A stretch of 64,000 nt of DNA, from assembly GCA_958402445.1 (NCBI GenBank), contig CATXTO010000009.1:1-64000 (forward strand), read 5' to 3'. This document shows positions 34,167-41,885 of this stretch, in pieces (position 1 is the stretch's first letter; every line of letters starts with the position of its first letter). The DNA is from an uncultured Eubacteriales bacterium (GTDB lineage Bacteria; Bacillota; Clostridia; Oscillospirales; Oscillospiraceae). The translations under genes were made by a program, and so were the position numbers. The notes beneath the pieces were generated by a model. It was not told the DNA's origin and did no database searches. It was given only the letters and a program-made list of their open reading frames with translations.

Positions 34167-34195
34167 AGTATAACACGCCGCTAGTTCCGCGTCAA
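34167..34195 (-). promoter_or_regulatory. Promoter for a leaderless modE-like transcript
   Basis: Minus-strand TTGACG, 17-base spacer, TATACT, then GATTTAC and the ATG. Transcription would begin at or within a base or two of the start codon. Confidence 0.65.
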
Positions 34196-34210
34196 CGTCG
34201 TGCGTTCGCA

Positions 34211-34239
34211 TTGACGGGAATTCCAATCTGTGCTATTCT
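34211..34239 (+). promoter_or_regulatory. Promoter of yqeC-yqeB
   Basis: TTGACG, 17-base spacer, TATTCT, 30 bases before the yqeC start. Divergent from the modE-like promoter with the -35 boxes only 15 bases apart, so one bound regulator could affect both. Confidence 0.6.
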
Positions 34240-34268
34240 TGTTGCAAAGTATGGAAAGGAGGGGCGAC

Positions 34269-34940
34269 ATGCAATTGCGGCACTCCCTGAAAATCCGTCC
34301 TGGCATCACCGCGGTGATTGGCAGCGGCGGAAAAACCGCCCTTCTGTATGCGCTGGGAAAAGAACTGCGCCGGGAGGGGCGGGTCCTCCTGTGCACCACG
34401 ACCCGCATCTGGCCGCCCCAGGAGATTCCCTGGACCGATTACAGCCGGCCGGACGCAATCCAGTCAGCTCTGGTCAGCGAGGGCCTTTTGTGCCTGGGTA
34501 TGCCTCGCCCAGACGGGAAGCTGGGCCCGCCGGTGCTTCCGATGGATGCGCTTGCTTCCCTGGCGGACTTTATACTTGTGGAGGCGGACGGCGCGGCGGG
34601 CCGCCCCTTGAAGGCGCATTTGTCCCACGAACCTGTCATACCGCAGCAACAGAATCAGGTGATTGCCGTGGTGGGCCTTCTGGGCTTGGGCTTGCCCATC
34701 GCCCAGGCCGCGCATCGGGCGGCGCGCTTCGCTGCCCTATCCGGCGCGCACATCCAAGACCCGGCCACACCGGAGCGGGTAGCCCAGGTGCTTCGCACGG
34801 AGGCGCTCCACACGCGGGTCTTTTTAAATCAGGCGGAACAGCCGGAGCGGGCCCCATTGGGGGCGTCGCTTGCGGCGCTGCTCGGCTGTCCCGCCGTCCT
34901 GGGATCCTTACAGAAAGGATGGTCCACATGTTTGTGCTGA
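34269..34940 (+). CDS. yqeC: YqeC, selenium-dependent hydroxylase accessory protein
   Basis: A 223-residue P-loop protein of the YqeC family, a comparative-genomics marker for selenium-dependent molybdenum hydroxylases; the reaction is not known. P-loop in AVIGSGGKTALLYALGKEL, then LCTTTRIWPP, LPMDALASLADFILVEADGA, SHEPVIP. GGAGG stands 6 bases before the ATG at 34269; the open frame from 34230 is rejected. Its end overlaps the start of yqeB by 13 bases, so the two are coupled. Confidence 0.85.
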   Translation: MQLRHSLKIRPGITAVIGSGGKTALLYALGKELRREGRVLLCTTTRIWPPQEIPWTDYSRPDAIQSALVSEGLLCLGMPRPDGKLGPPVLPMDALASLADFILVEADGAAGRPLKAHLSHEPVIPQQQNQVIAVVGLLGLGLPIAQAAHRAARFAALSGAHIQDPATPERVAQVLRTEALHTRVFLNQAEQPERAPLGASLAALLGCPAVLGSLQKGWSTCLC

Positions 34941-35728
34941 TTCGCGGTGCCGGGGACTTGGCCTCCGGTATCGCCCTGCGCCTGTATCGCAGTCATTTTA
35001 AAGTCGTTATGACTGACCTACCCCGCCCTACAGCCATTCGCCGCACGGTGAGCTTTTCCTCCGCTCTCGTCCTGGGGGAATACACGGTAGAGGAAGTTAC
35101 AGCCGTGGGTATCGCGGCCCCTGACGCAGTACCTGGCATTTTAAGCAAAGGGGGAATCCCTGTCCTGGCGGACCCGGAAGGAGCCTCGATCCAGCTCCTC
35201 AGGCCGGACGTGGTGGTGGACGCCATTTTGGCAAAACGAAACCTGGGCACCAAAAGAAGCGACGCGCCCTGTGTGATCGGCGTCGGGCCCGGTTTCACCG
35301 CCGGGGGCGACTGCCACGCCGTGGTGGAAACCATGCGGGGCCACGACTTGGGCCGGGTACTGCTTCGCGGCGCCGCCCACCCCAATACCAATATCCCCGG
35401 CCTCATCGGCGGCTTTGCCGGCGAGCGGGTGCTCCGGGCCCCGGCGGACGGTATATTCCGGCAGCTTTTGGACATCGGCACCTCCGTTCAGGCCGGCGAT
35501 GTGGCCGGCACGGTGGCAGGGGTCCCCATGACCTGCACCATCGGCGGCGTCCTTCGTGGGATACTGACGGATGGAACGCCGGTCCATCCGGGAATGAAGG
35601 CCGGAGACGTGGATCCCCGTGGAAACCCGGGCTTTTGCTTCACCGTGTCGGACAAGGCCTTGGCCGTGGGTGGCGGCGTCCTGGAAGCAATATTGAGCCT
35701 GACTGGTATTCTTGAGCGGCAAGCATAA
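34928..35728 (+). CDS. yqeB: YqeB, selenium-dependent hydroxylase maturation protein
   Basis: A 266-residue protein of the YqeB/EF2563 family. The N-terminus is Rossmann-like (VLIRGAGDLASGIALRLYRS), followed by VVDAILAKRNLGT, IGVGPGFTAGGDCHAVVETM, GLIGGFAGERVLRAPADG and a C-terminal barrel-sandwich-like part (GDVAGTVAGVPMTCTIGGVL). Thought to help insert selenium in the Mo cofactor of these enzymes; the exact chemistry is unproven. ATG at 34928 inside the end of yqeC, with AAAGGATGG upstream. The long open frame extending back to 34130 is chance. Confidence 0.87.
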   Translation: MFVLIRGAGDLASGIALRLYRSHFKVVMTDLPRPTAIRRTVSFSSALVLGEYTVEEVTAVGIAAPDAVPGILSKGGIPVLADPEGASIQLLRPDVVVDAILAKRNLGTKRSDAPCVIGVGPGFTAGGDCHAVVETMRGHDLGRVLLRGAAHPNTNIPGLIGGFAGERVLRAPADGIFRQLLDIGTSVQAGDVAGTVAGVPMTCTIGGVLRGILTDGTPVHPGMKAGDVDPRGNPGFCFTVSDKALAVGGGVLEAILSLTGILERQA

Positions 35729-35730
35729 AA

Positions 35731-35761
35731 CGACGCCCGGCAAATTGATTGCCGGGCGTCG
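35731..35761. terminator. Bidirectional terminator yqeB / phosphotransferase
   Basis: CGACGCCCGGCAA / TTGCCGGGCGTCG, 13-bp perfect stem, loop ATTGA; A4 before and so T4 on the minus strand. Lies between convergent genes and can serve both. Confidence 0.7.
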
Positions 35762-35807
35762 CAATTGGTCCTATATCCTAATAATAGATACACCGGAATC
35801 ACAGCCG

Positions 35808-36716
35808 CTATCGCTCCGTCCGGTTAAACTCCGTATACCATTGGGGTATGGAGCGCTGAAAATCATCATAATCCGACATGGCCCGGTGGTAGCGCGTCTG
35901 CATCTGTGCCACGTCCCGGGGTCCGAATTGGGCGGCCCACACAATAGAAAACAGGCTGGCGTGCGCCGCATAGACGGCCAAGCTCCTCCAAAACGCCTCC
36001 GGGGGTCGGTCCTGAAAATAACCGTCAATCTGACCCACGCAGTAGGGCACACTGGCCTCTACGCCAAAGCTCTCCAGCTTATAGAACTCCTCGTAGGGGT
36101 CCCCGATTTCCCAGCGGTTGAAATCAATCACCGCCACCCGGCCCTCTGGTGTCAAAATCAGGTTGCCCGGATGGAAATCCCCATGGAGGAAGGCTGGCGG
36201 CACCGTCCAGATGGCGTCCCAGTTTTCCTGTATAAACGCCACAGCCTTTCTGTCCCCCGGAACGCGCAGCTCCGATTCCAGGTATTGCTGCAGTTGTTTC
36301 TGCTTTTTGGAGAGCTTGGTTTTCCCAGGCGTCATATCCGCAGGTATCGGCAGGCTGTGAATCTTGCGCAGAATCACCCCTGCCTCCCGCCCCAGCGCAT
36401 ATTGTACCGGCCGCGGCAGCAAAGGCAGCGCCGTTTCTAAATCCTGTCCCGGTACCCAACGCAGCAGGTGATACACGCGGCGCTTCCCATCACATAATCC
36501 CATAGACAAAGGATGCGACATGGGAAAGCCCAGATGCGCAACTTGTGATATCACCCAAAACTCCTGTCTTTTTTCTATGTACCGTTCCGCATCTGAAAGG
36601 CGCAGCAGCAAGGGGCAGCCGTTTGCATCCAGCACCCGGTACTTTATATCCTGGGACCAGCCTTTCTCGATCTTAGTGATGCCGGTCCAATTTTCACTGC
36701 CGGGAATCTGCATCAT
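35808..36716 (-). CDS. APH/choline kinase-like phosphotransferase
   Basis: A 302-residue small-molecule kinase of the aminoglycoside/choline phosphotransferase fold. Catalytic loop FLHGDFHPGNLIL and metal-binding VIDFNRWEIGDPYEEFYKLE are intact; the N-terminal lobe has KIEKGWSQDIKYRVLDANG. The substrate is unknown: such proteins act on choline, homoserine, fructosamines or antibiotics, and resistance should not be assumed. ATG at 36716 with GGAGG at 8 bases; the frame is open to 36839. Monocistronic. Confidence 0.8.
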   Translation of the reverse strand: MMQIPGSENWTGITKIEKGWSQDIKYRVLDANGCPLLLRLSDAERYIEKRQEFWVISQVAHLGFPMSHPLSMGLCDGKRRVYHLLRWVPGQDLETALPLLPRPVQYALGREAGVILRKIHSLPIPADMTPGKTKLSKKQKQLQQYLESELRVPGDRKAVAFIQENWDAIWTVPPAFLHGDFHPGNLILTPEGRVAVIDFNRWEIGDPYEEFYKLESFGVEASVPYCVGQIDGYFQDRPPEAFWRSLAVYAAHASLFSIVWAAQFGPRDVAQMQTRYHRAMSDYDDFQRSIPQWYTEFNRTER

Positions 36717-36827
36717 AGCGCGGTCCTCCTTTTCGGTAAAAAACGATCTGGGAAAGCAATCTGCCGCGCCTGCCAGGTCCTGTCTACGGCACAAAAGGAC
36801 AGAATAAATAGTTCCATGAACGGAAGG

Positions 36828-36858
36828 GGCCCTATCCAAATATGGATAGGGCCTCTTT
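36828..36858. terminator. Hairpin after tuf
   Basis: GGCCCTATCCA / TGGATAGGGCC, 11-bp stem, loop AATA, 23 bases beyond the tuf stop. The T-run (TCTTTT) is on the plus-strand side, so it reads best rightward but probably also ends the str operon. Confidence 0.6.
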
Positions 36859-36875
36859 TATAAGTGCAATAAATA

Positions 36876-38081
36876 TTAGCCTTCCGCGATTTCCGTCACG
36901 ACGCCGGAGCCAACAGTACGGCCGCCCTCGCGGATTGCGAACCGGAGGCCCTTCTCAATGGCGATGGGAGTGATCAGCTCCACGGACATGACCACGTTAT
37001 CACCAGGCATGCACATCTCCACGCCATCGGGCAGGTTGATGATGCCGGTCACATCGGTGGTCCGGAAATAGAACTGGGGACGGTAGTTGTTGAAGAAGGG
37101 GGTGTGACGGCCGCCTTCCTCCTTGGTCAGGACATAGACCTGGCCCTTGAATTTGGTGTGCGGATGAATGGAGCCGGGCTTTGCCAGAACCTGGCCGCGC
37201 TCGATGCTTTTCTTATCCACGCCACGTAGCAAGGCGCCGATATTATCGCCCGCCTCAGCGAAGTCCAGCAACTTGTGGAACATTTCAATGTCGGTCACGA
37301 CGGTAGACTTTCTCTCTTCCGCCAAGCCAACGATTTCCACGGGCTCGTTCTTCTTGATCATGCCGCGCTCCACACGGCCGGTAGCCACAGTACCACGGCC
37401 GGAGATCGTGAAAACGTCCTCTACGGGCATCAGGAAGGGCAGGTCCGCCTTCCGGTCCGGTGTGGGGATATAATCGTCAACTGCGTCCATGAGTTCCTTG
37501 ATGCAGGCATACTCCGGCGCGTTGGGGTCGGTAGACTCGCAGGTCAGGGCGCCCAGAGCGGAGCCCTTGATGATGGGAATGTCGTCGCCGGGGAACTCAT
37601 AGTAGGACAGGGTCTCGCGGACCTCCATCTCCACCAGCTCCAGCAGCTCCTCGTCGTCCACCTGGTCGCATTTGTTCAGGAATACAACGATGGCGGGCAC
37701 ACCCACCTGGCGGGCCAACAGCAGGTGCTCCTTGGTCTGAGCCATGGGGCCGTCGGAGGCGGCGATAACCAGGATAGCGCCGTCCATCTGCGCAGCGCCG
37801 GTAATCATGTTCTTGATATAGTCGGCGTGGCCCGGGCAGTCCACATGGGCGTAATGCCGCTTCTCAGTTTCGTACTCCACGTGCGCAGTATTGATTGTGA
37901 TACCACGGGCCTTCTCTTCGGGCGCCTTATCAATGGAATCATAGGCCTCGTACTTGGCCTTTCCGGAGAAAGCCAGATACTTGGTGATGGCGGCGGTCAA
38001 AGTAGTCTTGCCGTGGTCGACATGGCCAATGGTGCCAATGTTGACATGGGGCTTGGTTCTTTCAAATTTCTGCTTCGCCAT
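36876..38081 (-). CDS. tuf: Elongation factor Tu
   Basis: A 401-residue GTPase delivering aminoacyl-tRNA to the ribosome. N-terminus KPHVNIGTIGHVDHGKTTL with P-loop, effector RGITINTAHVEYE, DCPGHADYIKNM, NKCD, GSALGAL; domains 2 and 3 normal (SGRGTVATGRVERG, AIREGGRTVGSGVV). Last gene of the str operon, 107 bases after fusA. Confidence 0.98.
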   Translation of the reverse strand: MAKQKFERTKPHVNIGTIGHVDHGKTTLTAAITKYLAFSGKAKYEAYDSIDKAPEEKARGITINTAHVEYETEKRHYAHVDCPGHADYIKNMITGAAQMDGAILVIAASDGPMAQTKEHLLLARQVGVPAIVVFLNKCDQVDDEELLELVEMEVRETLSYYEFPGDDIPIIKGSALGALTCESTDPNAPEYACIKELMDAVDDYIPTPDRKADLPFLMPVEDVFTISGRGTVATGRVERGMIKKNEPVEIVGLAEERKSTVVTDIEMFHKLLDFAEAGDNIGALLRGVDKKSIERGQVLAKPGSIHPHTKFKGQVYVLTKEEGGRHTPFFNNYRPQFYFRTTDVTGIINLPDGVEMCMPGDNVVMSVELITPIAIEKGLRFAIREGGRTVGSGVVTEIAEG

Positions 38082-38188
38082 TGAAAAATCCTCCTGTTAT
38101 ATTGTGAAATTAAAAACGGGAAAAATAACGAGTCAACTGCCGTACTGCCCATATCCTACTACAGATTTTGCAGAAAGGCAAGTATAAA

Positions 38189-40267
38189 TTATCCGCGGGA
38201 ATTCTTGCTGATAATCTCCTCGCGCTTGGATTTTGGTAGCTCCTCATAATGGCTGGGCTCCATGGAATACTGGCCTCGTCCCTGGGTTTTACTCCGTAAA
38301 TCCGTGGCATATCCAAACATCTCAGCCAGAGGCACGTTGGCGTCAATCTGGGTGGCGCCGTTCCGGGGAACCATCCCCAGAATGCTGCCCCGGCGGGCCG
38401 AAATATCACCCATGACATCGCCCAGATAATCATCCGGAACAATAACCGCCACCTTCATGATGGGCTCCAGAATTACAGGATCGGCCTTTCGGCACGCCTC
38501 CTTGAAGGCCATCGAGCCGGCGATTTTAAACGCCATTTCAGAGGAGTCCACCTCGTGGAAGGAGCCATCGTACAGCGTGACCTTTACGTCCACCACGGGG
38601 AACCCGGCGGATACGCCGGCCGCCGTGGCCCCTTGAATGCCCGCGTCCACCGCGGGAATAAATTCCTTGGGAATCGCGCCGCCGACCACGCTGTTGATAA
38701 ACTCATAGCCCTTTCCGGCCTCGTTGGGCTCCACACGAATCTTTACGTGGCCATACTGCCCCTTACCGCCGGACTGCCGGGCGTACTTGGTCTCCTGCTC
38801 CACCGTCTTGTGAATGGTCTCTTTGTAAGCGACCTGAGGCGCGCCCACATTGGCCTCCACCTTAAACTCCCGGAGCAGCCGATCCACAATAATTTCCAGA
38901 TGAAGTTCGCCCATTCCGGCGATAATGGTCTGGCCGGTTTCCGTATCCGTATAGGTCCGGAACGTGGGATCCTCCTCCGCCAGCTTCATCAGCGCAATGC
39001 TCATCTTCTCCTGCCCCGCCTTGGTCTTGGGCTCAATGGCAACCCGAATCACAGGCTCGGGGAAAACCATGGACTCTAGGATAATGGGATGGGCCTCTAC
39101 GCAGAACGTGTCGCCCGTGGTGGTGTTCTTAACGCCCACTGCTGCGGCGATATCTCCGGAATACACCATATCGATGTCCTCCCGGTGGTTGGCGTGCATT
39201 TGCAGAATCCGGCCCAGCCGTTCCCGGCTGCCCTTGGTAGAATTGAGCACCGTGGTACCCTTTCCCAAGCAGCCGGAATAAACCCGGAAAAAGCACAGCT
39301 TACCCACATAGGGGTCCGTGGCAATTTTAAAAGCCAAAGCGGAGAACGGCGCCTCGTCATCTGCCGGGCGGAACTCCTCTTCCTCCGTCTTGGGGTTGAC
39401 GCCGTATACGCCCTTTTTGTCCAGAGGGGAGGGCATATAATCCACAATCGCGTCCAACAACTCCTGCACGCCCTTATTTTTATAAGAAGAGCCGCAGGTG
39501 ACGGGAACCATCCTTGTCGCAATGGTGGCTTTGCGGATGGCCGCCTTAATCAGGTCAACAGGGACATCCTCGCCGGCCAGGTAAAGCTCCATAATTTCGT
39601 CGTCTTCTTCTGAAACGGCATCCAGGAGTTTTTCCCGATACGTATGGGCCAGGTCCGCCAACTCGCCGGGAATCTCTTCCTCCCGCATATCCTTGCCCAA
39701 TTCGTCATAGAAAACGTAGGCCTTCATCCGCAGCAGGTCGATCACGCCCCGGAACTCGGATTCCTTGCCAATGGGCAACTGGACGGGGACGGCGTTGCAC
39801 TTCAGCCGATCACGCATCATCTCAAGTACATGAAAGAAGTCGGCGCCCATAATGTCCATTTTATTCACATAGACCATCCGGGGGACATTGTATTCGTCTG
39901 CCTGTCTCCACACAGTTTCCGTCTGGGGCTCCACGCCGCCTTTGGCGCACAGCACAGTCACAGAACCGTCTAGCACACGCAGGGAACGCTCCACTTCCAC
40001 GGTGAAGTCGACATGGCCCGGGGTATCAATGATATTGATCCGGCAATCCTTCCAAAAACAGGTGGTAGCAGCGGAGGTGATGGTGATGCCCCGCTCCTGC
40101 TCCTGCTCCATCCAGTCCATTGTGGCGCTGCCGTCATGGGTCTCACCGATCTTATAGGTACGGCCCGTATAAAACAGAATGCGCTCTGTCGTGGTGGTCT
40201 TGCCGGCGTCAATATGCGCCATGATACCGATATTTCTCGTATTTTCAAGCGAGTACTGTCTTGGCAT
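38189..40267 (-). CDS. fusA: Elongation factor G
   Basis: A 692-residue translocase GTPase. Motifs NIGIMAHIDAGKTTTTERIL, RGITITSAATTCFWK, IIDTPGHVDFTVEVERSLR, VNKMDI, and domain IV SGGKGQYGHVKIRVEPNE. The full-length five-domain protein places it as canonical EF-G. Fifteen bases after rpsG. Confidence 0.98.
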   Translation of the reverse strand: MPRQYSLENTRNIGIMAHIDAGKTTTTERILFYTGRTYKIGETHDGSATMDWMEQEQERGITITSAATTCFWKDCRINIIDTPGHVDFTVEVERSLRVLDGSVTVLCAKGGVEPQTETVWRQADEYNVPRMVYVNKMDIMGADFFHVLEMMRDRLKCNAVPVQLPIGKESEFRGVIDLLRMKAYVFYDELGKDMREEEIPGELADLAHTYREKLLDAVSEEDDEIMELYLAGEDVPVDLIKAAIRKATIATRMVPVTCGSSYKNKGVQELLDAIVDYMPSPLDKKGVYGVNPKTEEEEFRPADDEAPFSALAFKIATDPYVGKLCFFRVYSGCLGKGTTVLNSTKGSRERLGRILQMHANHREDIDMVYSGDIAAAVGVKNTTTGDTFCVEAHPIILESMVFPEPVIRVAIEPKTKAGQEKMSIALMKLAEEDPTFRTYTDTETGQTIIAGMGELHLEIIVDRLLREFKVEANVGAPQVAYKETIHKTVEQETKYARQSGGKGQYGHVKIRVEPNEAGKGYEFINSVVGGAIPKEFIPAVDAGIQGATAAGVSAGFPVVDVKVTLYDGSFHEVDSSEMAFKIAGSMAFKEACRKADPVILEPIMKVAVIVPDDYLGDVMGDISARRGSILGMVPRNGATQIDANVPLAEMFGYATDLRSKTQGRGQYSMEPSHYEELPKSKREEIISKNSRG

Positions 40268-40282
40268 GGGGGAACTCCTTTG

Positions 40283-40753
40283 TTACCAGCGGAAATGAGA
40301 GAACGCCTTGTTGGCCTCTGCCATTTTGTGGGTATCCTCCCGCTTCTTTACGGAAGCGCCGGTGTTGTTGTATGCGTCCATGATTTCCGCCGCCAGGCGT
40401 TCCTTCATGGTCTTTTCGCTGCGCTTACGGCTAAAGCCGGTGATCCAGCGCAGGCCCATGGTCTGGCGCCGGGCTGGGCGCACCTCGATGGGCACCTGGT
40501 AGGTGGCGCCGCCCACGCGGCGGGACTTGACTTCTACTGCGGGCATAACATTTTCCATGGCCTGCTGGAAAATTTCAAGTCCATTTTTTCCAATTTTCGT
40601 TTCCACGATTTCAAAAGCACCGTAGACGATTTTTTGAGCAACGCCCTTTTTACCGTCCAGCATGATGCTGTTGACGAGCTTGGTAACCAGAACAGAATTG
40701 TAAATAGGATCCGGCAGGATCTCTCTTTTGGGGACATTACCTCTTCTGGGCAC
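40283..40753 (-). CDS. rpsG: Ribosomal protein S7
   Basis: A 156-residue 30S protein that nucleates the 3' domain of 16S rRNA. Begins PRRGNVPKREILPDP; later GGATYQVPIEVRPARRQ and ending EANKAFSHFRW. A GTG start (40753), 8 bases after AAGGAGG, gives the exact family N-terminus and length; the ATG six codons upstream contains the ribosome site itself. Confidence 0.97.
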   Translation of the reverse strand: MPRRGNVPKREILPDPIYNSVLVTKLVNSIMLDGKKGVAQKIVYGAFEIVETKIGKNGLEIFQQAMENVMPAVEVKSRRVGGATYQVPIEVRPARRQTMGLRWITGFSRKRSEKTMKERLAAEIMDAYNNTGASVKKREDTHKMAEANKAFSHFRW

Positions 40754-40918
40754 TTCGCTTCCCTCCTTCATATTAAAATGATTTCATAGGTACTTCGAAA
40801 GTGTTTGCTTGCTTCCGTTGGTGCCTGCCAAGAGGTTCTTTACAGATAATCTATAAAAAACGTCATGGCAAGGCCTAGCCTTGCAATCGGCGTAGGGTTG
40901 CAATCAAATTTGCAGCTC

Positions 40919-41341
40919 TTACTTCTTAGCTGCCTTGGGCCGTTTGGCGCCGTACTTAGACCGGGACTGCTTCCGATTCTGCACGCCCTGGGTATCCAAG
41001 GTACCGCGAATGATGTGGTAACGAACGCCGGGCAGGTCCTTGACACGACCGCCCCGAATCAGCACCACCGAGTGTTCCTGCAGGTTGTGGCCCACACCGG
41101 GAATATACGCGGACACTTCGTAGCCATTGGTCAGACGCACACGGGCAATCTTCCGCAGAGCGGAATTGGGCTTTTTGGGGGTGGTGGTTCTGACCGCGGT
41201 GCAGACACCTCTCTTCTGGGGAGAAGACAGGTCTGTGGTCTTGTTCTGCAGGGTATTTAGGCCCTTTTGCAGCGCCGGAGCAGTGGACTTATAGGTCGCC
41301 TGCTCTCTGCCCTTTCTCACAAGCTGGTTAAAGGTAGGCAT
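40919..41341 (-). CDS. rpsL: Ribosomal protein S12
   Basis: A 140-residue decoding-site protein (PTFNQLVRKGREQATYKS, TTPKKPNSALRKIARVRL, GGRVKDLPGVRYH). Both lysines whose change gives streptomycin resistance are wild type (TPKKPN and GRVKDLPG), so susceptibility by this route is predicted. First ribosomal-protein gene of the str cluster, 76 bases after the L7Ae-like gene and 165 before rpsG. Confidence 0.97.
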   Translation of the reverse strand: MPTFNQLVRKGREQATYKSTAPALQKGLNTLQNKTTDLSSPQKRGVCTAVRTTTPKKPNSALRKIARVRLTNGYEVSAYIPGVGHNLQEHSVVLIRGGRVKDLPGVRYHIIRGTLDTQGVQNRKQSRSKYGAKRPKAAKK

Positions 41342-41417
41342 TGGGTTCTCCTTTCTTTCGGTCTCGCCCGATGGGCGGATTTATATCCTCGGGACGGCTG
41401 CCCCGGCAGGATTTGAA

Positions 41418-41708
41418 TCAGTCGCAATCTGAAACGACGGCAGCCGCCGCCGCGCCCACGTCAATCCCGCAGGCATTTCCCAGGTCGGCCATGGTGGCGA
41501 CCCAGGTACAGGGGACCTCTCTCTGACCGCAGAGCAGCTCCATCGGTTCAGTCAGCCGTGGGTCAGCGTTTTTTGCTAAAAAAACACGGCGCGCCCTGCC
41601 CTCCTGAAGGGCCTTGCGCAGCTGTTTGACGCCGACCACCCGTTTTCCCTCCCGCAGTTGCTGCAATAAAAGCGGAACCTCAGAGGCAGATTCATTCAGA
41701 ATGTCCAT
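41418..41708 (-). CDS. L7Ae/L30e-family K-turn protein (YbxF-like)
   Basis: A 96-residue member of the L7Ae family, in the position of YbxF between rpoC and rpsL in Firmicutes. Core: KRVVGVKQLRKALQEGRARR, FLAKNADPRLTEPM, PCTWVATMADLGNACGIDVG. Relatives bind kink-turn RNAs; the precise role is unsettled. Confidence 0.88.
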   Translation of the reverse strand: MDILNESASEVPLLLQQLREGKRVVGVKQLRKALQEGRARRVFLAKNADPRLTEPMELLCGQREVPCTWVATMADLGNACGIDVGAAAAAVVSDCD

Positions 41709-41885
41709 ACAAAAATTTATTATACTCGATTAATCGAAAAAGTCAACAAAATTTCCCGTTAATTTTCTACGTTTTGCCAGATTAGTTTCCCCAACCCTGG
41801 AAAAAACATACCATACAGGGAAAAAACACATACATTTCGCTTGCGCGGGCCGCCGCGGTTCCTCCTGCGGCGGCCCGCCTCCGCG

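Noticed and set aside
34130..34927. N-terminal extension of yqeB back to 34130
   Set aside because: It is out-of-frame translation of yqeC; the family start is the ATG at 34928.
35808..36716. Aminoglycoside resistance gene
   Set aside because: Only the general kinase fold can be seen; many relatives are metabolic and no resistance context exists.
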